Assembly (NCBI GenBank): GCA_945643635.1 | Contig: CALZFC010000202.1 | Span: 1-64,000, forward strand | Direction: 5' to 3' | Length of the DNA: 64,000 nucleotides | Source: Allodiplogaster sudhausi | Taxonomy: Eukaryota > Nematoda > Chromadorea > Rhabditida > Diplogasteridae | Shown: in pieces, positions 31,234-43,600 of the stretch | How the letters are laid out: each line of letters starts with the position of its first letter | Numbering within the stretch: the first letter of the stretch is position 1 | Program-made: the position numbers and the translations under genes | The notes under the pieces: model-generated | Told to the model about the DNA's origin: nothing | Seen by the model: only the letters and a program-made list of their open reading frames with translations | Databases searched by the model: none

Positions 31234-31814
31234 TCTCGCTTTCTATATCATCGATTGTGCGACCTTTTGCGTTTCCTCTAACCCACCTCTGCTGCTGCAC
31301 CTGGGTTACCTTACACGTAAAATTTACGTTTGCCAGCTCAATCTCATCACGAAGAATGTTTTTATTATATATGTTTGATTTTTAGATGGATATTGGTGGT
31401 GGTGGGATTTAAGCCCACCACTAACTACCACCGTCAATTTCCGACTGCTGATAAAACGGGATATTGCGAAGACGACGAACGTTGCTGCAACTTCAAGAGC
31501 AAGACGCAAGTCAAGGTTAGGTTAGAGAAAGATAGAAAGAAAGAGAGAAAAGGAGAAGAGAGAGAGAGAGATAGATAGATAGAGAAAGAGAAAGAAAGAG
31601 AGAAAGTTTACCTCCTCTCAAACACTTTCGTTCAATTTCTATTTCTAACTCAAACCCTCTTCTGTACTTCTTTATCTTCGTATTCTCATCCACTATACTT
31701 CAATTTTTCACTGTGCTGAGATAAAACATCGCACCCAATTTCTCTGTTGCAGCCCTCTTTCAATATTTCTCTGTTCACATCTCTTTTCAGTACATTCTTC
31801 TGAAAAGGTCTTCT

Positions 31815-31856
<42 letters not shown>

Positions 31857-32067
31857 AAGAGAGATAAAGAGAGCGAAAGAGCGAGCGACAAAGAGAGCCG
31901 CGGCAGACATCATGATATTTTTTTGGTAGATTCCTTATTATTCTAAATGTCTTTCGCTCACGCGTTTTACTTCTATCTCCTACTTACTATCTATGTCTCT
32001 GTCTCTCTCTCTCTCTGCCTCTCTCTCTCTGTCTGTCTCTCTCTGCCTCTCTCTCTCTTTCTTTCTC

Positions 32068-32107
<40 letters not shown>

Positions 32108-32599
32108 GCTTGCTCTGTATCATCGATTGTGTGACCTTTTGGTTTCCTCTAATCCGTCTCTGCCTTGCAACCGTGTTACCTTGCATGTTAGATTACGTTT
32201 TCAGCTCAATCTAATTGCATACTAACTTTCTTCTTTCTACTAATTTCTTTAATCGTTAGAAATTAAACTAAGATCCTCTCTCCCTCTATCTCTCTCAATC
32301 TCTCACTTTATCTCTTGCTCTCTCTCTCTCTCTATTTCTTTATTTCTCTCCATACATTTTTCTCTATTTATCCAAATCTAGCTTAATTTTTCTCTCATTT
32401 ATAATAACATTAATTTTGTACCGCTTGATTTAATTTTAAATTTTTGGATTTTAGAAAGAGATCTGTGGTGGTGGGATTCGAGCCCATCACCACCTCCAAC
32501 AACAATTCTGTCATTGCGACCCTCACCAACAAGGTGCACGTCAAGGTTGGGGACATAAAGAGAGTAAGAGTGAGAGAGAGAGAGAGAAAGAGAAAGTTA

Positions 32600-33362
32600 A
32601 AAAGAAAACTTTTGTTGCAATATAATATCTGAATTTCGGGATTTGATTTATCAGTACTTTGCCTGACATGCATGCATTCCTCCCACTTACTTTTCATTTG
32701 TCTCAATCCGTTTTCTTTCTATCTTTACCTTTCTGCAGGTGAGCATCGAGTTGTATGCGAGTTACGTGTGGCTGTGAACTGCTACGCAAGAGAGCGTCAG
32801 GCTCTTGAAGTTTGTTCTACATTTAATTTATTTCTTTCATTTTAATTCCAATTTTCCTCTGGTCCTTCAGTACTTGCTTGGAAATCATCAAATAGTTGAG
32901 TGTTGGTGTGAAAAACTCGAGTAAAAAGTCTATTATTATGTCTTTAAAAAAATATTGAGCAGAAAAAAAACTACTGTTGAACAACATGAGGGTGTAAAAA
33001 AGGGATACCTTATTTTCTCCACTCCAACAAACAGCTGTTTGATATTTCACAAGATCCTTTAGCTAAATCACATCTTATTGATAATATTCTTTATAAAAAA
33101 AACCAGAAAATAAACTAAAAAAACTAATAACTTTGTTTATCAATTCTGCGCTACATCAACAAGTGTTAATTTTGAATTTAAATTCACAGTTTCCCAAACA
33201 GAAAGTACAGTAGGAACCAACTGCTTATCATTGTCCTTTAATGTAATTTTTTTTATTTGGATCTCGTAGATTTAGTCTTCCCATGCTGATTTCATGAGAT
33301 TTAAATTTAGGATTTGTTTTGAATATGAGAAAACCTTGTTTAATTCTACCATTTAAATAGTC
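32600..33362. other. interval upstream of the 7-exon gene
   Basis: This is AT-rich, with several A/T runs and no convincing exon. It presumably contains the promoter of the gene starting at 33363. CCATTTAAATAG precedes the ATG closely, and TTTAAATAG could serve as a spliced-leader acceptor. Confidence 0.35.
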
Positions 33363-35052
33363 ATGCCGCCGAAGCCAAATGTGAAGAAGAGCGATGCTGC
33401 TCCGGATCCCTTGTTTCATTTGAAAAATGACATCCGAAAGGAGCAGATGCGTCAAGGTTGCCGAGAAATGTTCCTGACTTTTGGGCCTGGTTAGTTCTTG
33501 GTTCCGTTCTATTATGTTCAAATTTTGTGTATATAATATGCTACATTACTCGTACTTCTTGTAGATGGAACGCCGCCAGTTGTTTATGCAAAGAACACGC
33601 TTTTTCTTCTGCTGACGGAGAAAGCTGATAAGCTTAACGGAGTGTCTCCTCTACTTGCCCTCCCTGACATCTTCAGGGAGGGCAAGAGCCCGGGAAACGA
33701 GAATGCTGCGATTTTTCGTCTGAGATTCGTCAATGCCCACATCTTGGACATTGTCCAGAAAATCATTCTCACGTGAGACATAAATTATTCCGTTATATAT
33801 CCTTTTCTTCTTGTGTTCTTAGCATTTGCGTTACAATTTATTTCCAGTGACTCCTGGCCGGAGAAGGTCATCAAGATCTCGCTCCCGTATCACCATACGG
33901 CTAACGGGCTGCTTCTTCAACATCTCCACCGAGAAGGGAAAGGATTTGGCAAGGCCAAATACCAGATGAAGTACTACAACCGAGGTATGTTTTCTATTTC
34001 TAAAAATCTAAAAAAAAACACATGTTACAAGCTTTACACTATTTCCTGTATATATTCTGTTTGTCTTGCAGCTTTCTACTACGACCTGACGAAGGAAATG
34101 CAAGACGCAGTGACCGAGTCGAACTTGTCTGAAGAAGATACGGCTGAACGGAAGCCCTCTTCCCTCTTTCTCCAGGACTTTGTTATGGCCGAGAAGTTGC
34201 CTCGTTAGTTGTTTGCTCACAATTTGCGATACACTCATTTCTCTTTCATTTTGTGTCAAACAATCCGGATGGCAGGGTTATCATGCCAAATTGGTAAATT
34301 TTTAACTATATTTTTATAAGTTAACTGGTCGTAAGTCCTTTGTAGTTTTGCGGGAGAAGGGGCTCCTGAAAGAAGAGCAACACGAGCGGAAAAAATTCAA
34401 GTTGGACGGTAACTATTTCTCTTATCACAACAACATGTGGCTTAAATTATGGTCCGTGGAGGGTTTCAGTGTCGTGAAAACGCATGTTTTACCCTAAGAA
34501 TACAATGATCCATATTAAATTTCTTTTTGATTTCCCTGATATCGTAAAGTTTATCATTAGCACTTTAAAGTTTCGATATATCATTTACTTTATATTCCGA
34601 ATTTTCATTATCCATATCTTTTAGATGAGGATGAGAAGGAAGAAGCGGCTGAGAAGAAGAAGAGAGACGAAGAAAAGAAACGAAAAGAACAAGACAGGAA
34701 GAGAGAGGAAGAGGGGACGAAGAATGATAATGGTAATACTTACATATTTTTATTTATTTTTTCCATCGTTTTACAGCTCGAAATCAGGAAACGAAATGTA
34801 CATTATACTAACACGTTCATGTATTGCTTAAAAAAACTGTTCGGAAAATCAAATGTTTCTTTTTGGTTTTAGTTGTAGTTCTTTTCAATTGAAGGGTTTC
34901 CACTGGAAGAGCTGGACGAGCTGTCTGATGCCGAGCTGCAGACTGTGCACAGCGATGCATTCCAGAAGTTCTACTATGACAGAGGAGACAAGGCGAAGTC
35001 ACGATCATTGAAGCGCATGGTCATGACCTTCCACTGCGCGAGGAGAGACTAA
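33363..35052 (+). CDS. 7-exon host-type gene, about 310-aa charged protein of unknown function
   Basis: Exons are 33363-33489, 33565-33772, 33848-33984, 34072-34203, 34346-34408, 34625-34732 and 34895-35052. All introns are GT-AG and phases join without a stop. The reading starts MPPKPNVKKSDAAPDPLFHL and ends FHCARRD-TAA. Residues about 45-175 look like one folded domain (KNTLFLLL, AIFRLRFVNAHILDIV, VIKISLPYHHTANGLLLQHL), which in outline suggests a small alpha/beta module; I do not recognise the family. Residues about 225-260 are a Lys/Glu-rich probable coiled coil. The C-terminus (LEELDELSDAELQTV) is acidic, then basic. A poly(A) signal AATAAA lies at about 35110. The last acceptor (AATTGAAG) is weak, so the final intron is the least certain. 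Confidence 0.7.
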
Positions 35053-35497
35053 AGGGCCTCATTAAATCTCCGTCCCCCTCTCTTCCCTCTTTTGATGCTG
35101 TGAATGATGAATAAAAACTGCATTCCCTTTGTTGACCAATTTAAATTTTGAATAAACCTGAATTAAAAGTTGTTGGCTTAAAGAGAACGAGCGATGTTCT
35201 AAGCTTCCAAATATCTTACAGAACTTTACTCGAAAAAAATGCCTCAAAGGTACAATTTAAATTAGTTACAGTTATTCATATGTTGAATTCACGATTTTTA
35301 TTACAAGTATACCACAAAAACGAATATTTTGATGAACATGATTCGGTTTAAAAGTGTTTTATCTTTGCAACAAGCAGAAAGCTTTTAAACACGGTTCAGT
35401 TAAAAAACACTTCTGTGAGCGTCTCACGTTCCCATAGTTTTTTTCCTTTAATTCTGAAAGTAACTTTTTTATCTCTCACTAATATTCTTGTAGCAGT

Positions 35498-37612
35498 ATG
35501 AGTTCTGGAGGAGTTGCCAAAGATGCGACGACGCCAGCGAGTGATCAACTCACAGAGTCAGTACTCACTATAAAATAAAAGAATTTAGGGTATATTTTAA
35601 AATATTTTGATGAGCATGGGAATGTTTTTCTTATTAGTGTGTTTTCCCACTTATTAGGAAAAGAATGGCCTCATAATCGTTAATAATAACTAGAATACTG
35701 TATATTCAGACGATTGTGGTTGTGGTTTAGATTACTGTGGCTTATTTTTTTTGCTCTCATTCATAACTAATCTCTTTTTCTCCCTCTAATATACTTGTTA
35801 CAGCAAGGATGGCTCTCGTGGAGTGGCCGCCGAGTCTGGCGAGGAAGGACAGGAAATCGAAAAAAACAGGTATACTCAAATATATTTCCATGTTTAATTT
35901 ATTTGCGAAGGATGAAGCTATTTTTTCGGAATTAGGGCGTTTAAAATAATAGTAGCACATCGTGAAGCCCATATGGCGCGAGCCAGCTGGGATAGTATAT
36001 ATGGACAACGAAAATGCGTACTAATATATCTCTTATTTGCTTCGGTCATAAAACTGATCTTTTTCCACCTTTTCCATAATCTCCCTTCCAATTATCCTTG
36101 GGAGGAAAATAGGGTTATTTATCTTCATTCCACTCGATTTTTTAGAAATGGTTTCGAGTTTTTTCTTTTCTACAAGCATACTGTTCATTTTCGATACGGT
36201 AGTCTGAGGAAGCTAATCACAGTCATCTTCTTATGTTGTTGAAGTACTGCTTCCTCCTCTCTATCCGTATCGTCATGTTTCTCTCCCTTTCTCGTTTCAC
36301 TCCCACACTTCCTCTCTCTCGCTTTCTCTCACTCTCTTACTCAGTAGGTTAGTCTTTCTCTCTTTCTCGCTCTTTATCTTATTCTCTCTTTCTTTTTCTT
36401 GCTCTGCACTTCCTTTTTATTATTAAATTGCAGCTCATAATTAAACTTGTTTTTTTTCCTTTCTTTTTTATCTATTTATTTATTTCATTTTTTATCATTT
36501 ATTATACTAATTTTCAAAGGATTTTTCACCTTATTTTCTCTCTTAAAAAAACTAAAACTGGAATCTGTGCAGGACGGATGAGAATGACGATGAAGAGAGA
36601 AGAAGAACGAGGTCAGCGGAGGAGAAGAACGACGGCGAAATGTGCAGGTTAGAGCTCTACTTTTCGCTTTCGAAGAGTTCGGGCGCATTAGTGTGCATCC
36701 GTATTTCCATCGGTTTTTATATTATTTTTATTTTATTTTATTTTATTTTTTAAATTCTGGGCTCTGGAACATGGGAATTTATATAAGGGTACTGTATTTT
36801 ATTTATTTTTTTATTTTTCACAGTACTTTCTCTCTTTAAACAGTCTAAATCTGGAATCTGTTCAGAACAGTTACAACTGGAGAAGAAGAGATGCGAAGCA
36901 AGTGCGCGGAAGACGAGAGCAGCAGCAACATGAGAGGGTTAGCACTCTTTTCGCATTCGAAGACTGCAGGGGCTATAACTTGCTTCAATATATCCATACA
37001 TTATTTTATTTTTGTTTTATTTTTAAATCCTGGGCTGTGAAGCATGCGTGTCATGCATGGCAGTTCTATTCAATTTATAACTTCCTAGCATAGATGGTAG
37101 TGCTGTAGACTGCAAAGCAGATGATTCGAGTTTGAATCTCATGAGAGACATTCTTCTTTTTTTTCTTTTTAACTTATTTTGAAGACCTTTGCATTCCTCC
37201 CACTACTTCCTTTGACTTGACTCAACATTATATCTCTCTCTCTCTCTTTTTCTCTCTCTCTCACTCTCTGTCTCTGTATCTCTCCTTCGCTCCTACTCTC
37301 CTTCTACTCTCTGTATCTCTCCTTCGACCCTGCTCTCTATCTCTCCACTCTACCATGCTGGTCGGTAACTTAAGTGTATTGAAAAAGTTAGGAAATAAAC
37401 GAGTAAAAAGTCTTACTTTTGCTTATTTTTAATAGTCGTGTACTATATTTGACTTGTTTAGAAGTATCGTCTTACAAGACGATGCTGTTTGAACTTAAAA
37501 GTTCTTAGCTTACACGGTAGAGGGCTTGACTGGCAAGCAGATAGTCATGGTTCTATCATCTGATGAGGATAATGTATTGATCGCTTTCTTTTCTTTCTTT
37601 CTCTCTACGTCT

Positions 37613-37643
<31 letters not shown>

Positions 37644-38733
37644 CTCTGTCTCTCTCTCTCGCTCGGTAGACTCTCTTTCTTGCTCTTAATCTTACTCTAT
37701 CTTTCTTTTCCTTGCTGTGCATTTCCCTCTCTATTATTAAATTGCAGCTCATAATTAAACTTTTTTTTTTATTTCTTTTGCATGTATTTATTTACTAATT
37801 TTTAAAGGATTTTTCACCTTATTTTCTCTCTAAAAAACTAAAACTGTAATCTGTGCAGGCCGGACATGTATCGCGAGGGAGTGACAAGAGGAAGCGGGTC
37901 TGCCGACGATAACTACAGCAGTACAAACGGGTTAGCACTTTGTTTTTTTTTATTAGAAGAAGACAACAGGGGCTTCCTTAGGTTATTTCATTTTCTTTAA
38001 TTTTTTATTATTTTAAAATCGTAGGCTATGGATCGTGGGTGTCTTGCAAGGCAGTTCTCTTCAATCTTATAAGTTCTTAGCTAAAACGATAATTGTTTGG
38101 GCTGGTAAGCACAAGATCGGAGTTCGAATCTGATGAGAAACAATATTCTGCATTTTTTCAAAACTTATTTCCAAAGACCTGATGTAATTTTTTTTTACAT
38201 AATTGTATTTCAACATTCATCTTTTGCATACTTAGTTTTTTATCCAGTCTTCTCTTTGTTGCTTTATATTCATCTGGATTCGTTACAGGTCATGTGTTGA
38301 TACGGGAGGAACGACAGTGACTGAAGTACGAGTCGAAAATGACAGCACCATCAGGTATGCATGTTATTTTTTTAGCAGCAAATCACAAAGGCAATTAAAA
38401 TGCAATTTTTCGATCAGAAATCAGCTTTATTGGGGAAAAATTCCATTTTTCAGACAAAAAACTTTTCTCTGAGCAGTCCGGTGTTATGGGATTGCGCAAA
38501 TTGCTGTGCAGGCCGGGTAGGGGGGGGGGGGCGCGTGAGGAGTTCAACACATCAAATGCACCGGTCTTGTTGGGAACTACTCGCTACATCTTTCATTCTT
38601 TCTCACTCTCTCTATTCTATATTTATGCTATTTGTAATTAAAGTTCCTAGCTTAAACGGTAGTAGGCTTGACTGGTAATCAGATGGTCGGGGTTTTGTCA
38701 TATGATGTCAATCGTGTATTGATTGTTTTCTTT

Positions 38734-38774
<41 letters not shown>

Positions 38775-40122
38775 GCCATGCTGGCAGATTGTATGAAATA
38801 TATTAATTTTTATATGTCAGTATACTGATTCTCTCTGAAATTCAAACGAGAACGTATTTATGATTTCCATACTGAATAATTTGGCATGATAATTTTAATC
38901 AATGTCCTGTGGGCGAGCATTTGTAGTTCTTTTGACTTAATTTAAATAAAAGAAATTTTAACTGTTTTAGAAAATTGTTGTCTGGACGACCTACAAGCGG
39001 GCGTAAGAGGCGTTGTCCCACTCAGGAGATGGTCAACATGGAGACGGAACTGCGGGTTCGTGATGTTATATATTATCTTTCTATTGAAGATAAAATCTAC
39101 CGTATTCTACAGTCTGCATCTCTTGTATCGCACATCCTTTTCTTGGTTACGGTAGTTTTAGGGTCAATGGGCACTGTTACTGCTCTACACTCTGAATTCA
39201 TAGTTTAAAAAAATAAGAAGTTGTATCGTCCTAATTTATTCTTTGAACAGAATTTAACTATTAACAGACAACAAAAGAAGTCTAAAAGAAGTTTTATTGT
39301 TTTATTTTTTTTTCGTTTTACAATACTTCACTATTAACAGGAAACAAACGATTTAAAAATATTTATAACTGTAATAATATAAAAAAAATATTTCCGTTGC
39401 ATTTATTCAGTAACAATACAATTATAATTATGTCAGAATACAATTGGAAATAATTTCTTGTGCAGGCCCAAATCGAGAATTTGAAGAGAGAGTTGTCAGC
39501 TCAATCACGCAAAGTGGAATGGAAGGAGAAGCAGCGCTCCCACTGGCTTTCGAAGAAAAGGGAGAACTCTATTGAGAAAAGAGTTAGTGAAATACATTTC
39601 ATCATTTTAACTGCATTTTTATTTAATTAATTAGACATAAAAACTAATAAGCCAGCGCTTTGTAGAGAATTAACAATGAAATGTCTTCCCTGAAGACACG
39701 ATTCGCTGCAACGTCGAGAGTGGTGAGCTGCATCTGAAACTTGTAAAAAAATGAGATTTTTATTATAACTAAAATTATTAATTTTTAATACGATTAGGCC
39801 TTTTGAAATTATATTCATTTATATTTAATAAAATTGACAAGTAATTGTCATTATTAATCCTTTTTCTTACTATATTCGAATGTTTAAGTCATTTTCCTCG
39901 ACTGAAGCAAGTTCTTCTTCCTGGAATGACAACCCCGCAATCGACAAGTTCTACGACAACTTGTATGACCACAACGTTTTCAAGGACATGATGTCAACAG
40001 AGCCACTCGGGTCTTTCAAGGGACTCAGTTGGAGAAAACTTCCCCTTATCCGCATGGCGAACAAACCACCTAACGAGTTCACCCAGATCGAAAGTGGGAG
40101 TGACTTTTTCATTGAAATCTAG
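35498..40122 (+). CDS. 10-exon gene, about 300-aa largely disordered protein with coiled coil; cassette-exon expansion
   Basis: Predicted exons are 35498-35556, 35804-35869, 36573-36647, 36866-36937, 37859-37930, 38289-38354, 38971-39055, 39466-39582, 39666-39722 and 39889-40122. Frames join throughout. Exons 2-6 are 66-75 nt, multiples of three, and flanked by phase-2 introns, so any could be skipped without a frameshift. They encode acidic/Arg/Ser-rich peptides (for example RTDENDDEERRRTRS). Exons 8 and 9 encode a Lys/Glu/Arg-rich coiled-coil stretch (IENLKRELSAQSRKVEW). Exon 10 encodes a compact end (NPAIDKFYDNLYDHNVF...). TTCTTGTAG at about 35493 could be a trans-splice acceptor, and the gene lies 445 bp after the previous one. 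The family is not recognised. Confidence 0.55.
37083..37150 (+). repeat. tRNA-like SINE fragment 1 (intronic)
   Basis: CCTAGCATAGATGGTAG resembles a Pol III A box. ACTGCAAAGCAG lies in an anticodon-arm-like position, and GAGTTTGAATCTC resembles a T arm/B box. There is no paired acceptor stem or discriminator, so it is not a functional tRNA. Confidence 0.5.
37503..37568 (+). repeat. tRNA-like SINE fragment 2 (intronic)
   Basis: The layout is like the fragment at 37083: TTAGCTTACACGGTAG, GACTGGCAAGCAGA and GGTTCTATC. The B-box-like part is poorer than in fragment 3. A CT microsatellite follows. Confidence 0.45.
38073..38142 (+). repeat. tRNA-like SINE fragment 3 (intronic)
   Basis: CTTAGCTAAAACGATAAT, GGGCTGGTAAGCACAAG and GGAGTTCGAATCTGATGAG give the best B-box match of the four (GTTCGAATC). 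No acceptor stem is visible. Confidence 0.5.
38643..38708 (+). repeat. tRNA-like SINE fragment 4 (intronic)
   Basis: TAGCTTAAACGGTAGTAG, GACTGGTAATCAGATGG and GGGGTTTTGTC have the same order as the other three. A CT microsatellite (about 38728-38775) follows, as after fragment 2. Confidence 0.45.
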
Positions 40123-40607
40123 ACCAGAATTGAAAGATCTTTTGTTTGTAATCCCTATTAAATAAGAACATTACGAATTAAATGGTCTAAGACGATAATT
40201 TCTTTTTTCAAAGTTCATCAATATCTTAAATTGAAACTTGTGAAGAAACTTCTTTTCTTGAGCCTTTTATTATTTATACTTTTTTTCTTGAGACTATCTT
40301 GTGAGGACAAGTTTTTAAATGGTTTTTTTTGAATCCATTGTTTCTTTTGGTTGAATGTTGCCATTGCACTTATATTGGCTGAAATATCAAGTAAAATTTT
40401 GCTTTTTGTTCCTGTATTCATTTCTTGCGAAACATCAGACATGTGAAACTAAAATAAATCAACCGATGGTAATTTATACGTGTTCACATTAAACAACAAT
40501 CACAATAAAAAGTTAAAATTTGACAAGTTCTCAATCACATTAATCCTCCATTTCGCGAGCACTGTCGTCCATAAAACTGCTTAAACCTGCATAAGACGAA
40601 TCAAATG
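40123..40607. other. 3' flank of the 10-exon gene
   Basis: This is AT-rich with no convincing reading frame. ATTAAATAAG at about 40157 may serve for polyadenylation. Sequence at about 40480-40545 (CAATCACAATAAAAAGTT.., TGACAAGTTCTCAATCACAT) resembles 44985-45035 inside satellite B. Confidence 0.4.
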
Positions 40608-43600
40608 TACCGACCCATTTTGTTCGGAGTCGCGCACGAGCAAACCATTTTGCGCGATTTTATATAACCCCCATTAAACAAAACCTATGCTAGGACATAG
40701 CGAAGACTCCAAGGGATATAATGGGCAAAGATACTGAAACCAGGTCCCCCCATAGCTCCGCTATTAGAGAATCTACTTAGCATTGCTTGTGTTTATTTAC
40801 CGGGTTTGCGCGGAGCGGCGTGGTGGCCGGTGGGGGTGAGATTTTTGGGTGCGGTATTTTTAGGATGGAAAATGAATATTGGGGCTACGTTTTGGTATTG
40901 GTTTGGGATTTTTGGATTTGGGTTTGGGGTGGCGCCAGCGGCCAAAGTTGCAACTTTTCGCGCGCGCTTGCGCTGCTGGTTTGGCCATTTTGAGCGATTG
41001 TATCTTTTGTTTCGGAGAAGATGGGAAGCTGAAAAAAATAGTCGCTGATAGGGCATGTCTTCAAGATTAATAGGACACAAATTGGGCGAATTCCACCCGA
41101 GGGTCTTTGAAGTGGGCGTGGCCAAAGTTTTACCCCGTTTTTTGACCCTTTTTTGCTCTGTATTTGCTCACTAACGAAAAATCTGTTTGTACGATTTTCG
41201 ATTCTCGAACATATATGATGTAGTTTTTCAAGGCGCATCTTCTGATCTATTGAACTGCTCCTTAGCCCACCCAGATCGATAGATACAGGTCAAAAACTGT
41301 CGGACCCATTTGTTAGGAACGAACATTTGAAAAATCAATACTCGAAGATTTAGGATCGGAGCGGGACGGGACATTCAGAATATTATTTAGGTTTTGGAGA
41401 GCTTTGAAATGAGCCTACTCCCGTTTGGCTGGGATTCCGGGAAAGTACCCTAAGGGGCCGTGAAATGTCGAAATTTTTGGGAGGTTATTTCCGCGGCTGT
41501 TTTTTCTCAGAGTTGTGGTGTTATGGCAACATGTTATATATCATTCTGTAGCTCTCGAGAAGGCGAACAATGTCTCATACAAAACTTTTTCATATTTTGA
41601 CTTTTTTGATCTACTTTTGGTCCGAGAATGTTTAGGCCACTTTTTTGACCATAGCTATCACTGACACTTTTTGGGGCATATTTTTATTCAATAGAGCCAA
41701 AAATTAGCTATCGAATGGTGGGTAATACTTCTCATTTAATCAGGCATATTCGAGATATGAATTATTTTGGTGGCTTTTTGGTACATTTTCATCGCACGCT
41801 GATATCCTATACCGACCCAGGTTCGGAGTCGCTCGCGGCAAACCGTTTTGCGCTCTTTGTGTGAACCCTAATTAAACAAAACCAATGCTAGGACATAGCG
41901 CGCACTCCAAGGGAGATAATGGGCAAAGATACTGAAACCAGGTCCCCCCATAGCTCCGCTAGTTAGAGAATCTACTTAGCATTGCTTGTTCATTATTGAC
42001 CGGGTTTGCGCGGAGCGGCGTTGTGGGCGGTGGGAGTGAGATTTTCGAGTGGGGTTTTTTTAGGACGGAAAATGAATATTGGGGCTACGATATGGTATGG
42101 GTTTCGGATTTTTGGGATTTGGGTTTGGTGTGGCGCCAGCGGTCAAAGTTGCAACTTTTCGGAGCGCGCTTGCGCTGGGTTGGCCACTTTGAGCGTTTGC
42201 ATCTTTTGAACGGAGTGGAATTGGGAATGAAAAAAATATGAGTCGATAGCCCATGTCTTAATTATTAAGATTCCTAGTTGTTTGTTGATAGTGCCTCAGG
42301 GGCGCCCAGGGGGCGTGGCCAAAGTTTTACCCCGTTTTTTGGCCCTTTTTTTGCTCTGTTTTTTCTCACTTTTTCAAAATCTGTACCCGCGATTTTCTTT
42401 GTTTCGACATATATCATGTAGTTTTGGACGGCGCATCGACTGATCTATTGCGCAGTCCTTAAACTACCTGGATCGATACGAGGCAAAACTGGCCGACCCA
42501 TTTTGTTAGGGGCGAACTTTTGAAAAATCAATACTCGGAGGTTTGGGACCGGACCGGAATGGGACCTTCAGATTATTGTTCAGTTTTACGAGGCTTTAAT
42601 ATGAGTCTACTCCCGTTTGGCTGTGATTCCGGAAAGTACCCTGAGGGGGCCGTGAAATGTCAAATTTTTGGGAGGTCATTTCCGCGGCTGTTTCTTCTCG
42701 GCAATTTGACCTAATGGCAACATGTTATATATGATTCGGTAGCTTTTGAGAAGGCGAACAACTTTGTCATACAAAACGTTTTTGATATTTCGATGTTTTT
42801 GATCTACTTTTGTTCCGAGAATGTTTTTTTGAATTTTTCGACCATAGCTATCACTGACACTTTTTGGCGCATATTTTTATTCGAATAGAGCCTAAAATTA
42901 GCTATCGAATGGTGGGTGATACTTCTCATTTCATCCAGGCATATTCGAGAAATGAATTATTTTGTGGCTTTTTGGTGCATTTTCACCGCACGCAGATATT
43001 CTACCAACCCAGGTTCGGAGTCGCGCGCGGGCAAACTCTTGCGCGCTTTTGTGTGAACCCTAATCAAACAAATCCTATGCTAGGACATAGCCAAGACTCC
43101 AAGGGAGATAATGGGCGAAAAATGTGATACCAGGTCCCCCCATAGCTCCGCTAGTTAGAGTGTATACTTAGCATTGCTTGTGGATTATTGACCGGGTTTG
43201 CGCGGAGCGGCGTGACGGGCGGGGGAGTTGAGATTTTGAGGGGGGTTTTTTTAGGATGGTAAATGAATATTTGGGGCTACGTTTTGTATGGGTTTCGGAT
43301 TTTTGGGTTTGGGTTTGGGTGTGGCGCCAGCGGTCAAAGTTGCAACTTTTCGGCGCGCGCTTGCGCTGGGTTGGCCACTTTGAGCGTTTGCATCTTTTGA
43401 ACGGAGATGGAATTGGGGAATGAAAAAATATAGTCGATAGCCCATGTCTTAATTATTAAGATTCCTAGTTGGTTTGTTGATAGTGCCTCAGGGTGGCCAG
43501 GGGGCGTGGCCAAATTTTGACCCCCTTTTTTGGCCCTTTTTTGCTCTGTTTTTGCTCACTAACTTGAATTTTCAAAATTAATTTTTCTACTTTTGACATA

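Larger units (their letters stand above)
30030..32600. repeat. three diverged tandem copies of a roughly 0.9-1.0-kb CT/GA-flanked block
   Basis: Similar segments recur at about 30030-30600, 31040-31640 and 31930-32600. Each has a CT microsatellite, GCTACGATGAAACCTCG or a relative in the first two, TGCGACCTTTTGCGTTTCCTCTAA-like sequence (30230, 31258, 32131), CCAGCTCAA, a GTGGTGGGATT..GAGCCCA arm and then a GA microsatellite. CT tracts lie near 30055-30237, 31097-31240 and 31994-32110. GA tracts lie near 30484-30556, 30918-30976, 31553-31613 and 31818-31870. Long Ser/Leu-rich frames here are microsatellite artefacts. Confidence 0.7.
36250..38142 (+). repeat. tandem intron-exon duplication within the 10-exon gene
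   Basis: Exons 3, 4 and 5 sit in recurring surroundings. Before exons 3 and 5 are ATTAAATTGCAGCTCATAAT, GGATTTTTCACCTTATTTTC and AAAACTG..ATCTGTGCAG; before exon 4 is a shorter relative. After each exon comes GTTAGAGC/GTTAGCACT, then a ...GGGCT(C/G)TGGAAC- or GGCTATGGATCGTG-like segment, and after exons 4 and 5 a tRNA-like repeat. Units are about 0.3-1 kb apart. The cassette exons therefore arose by duplication. Confidence 0.6.

Noticed and set aside
37083..38708. Functional tRNA genes in the introns
   Set aside because: A-box and B-box-like parts are present, but acceptor stems are missing and T arms are imperfect. They are better called SINE fragments.
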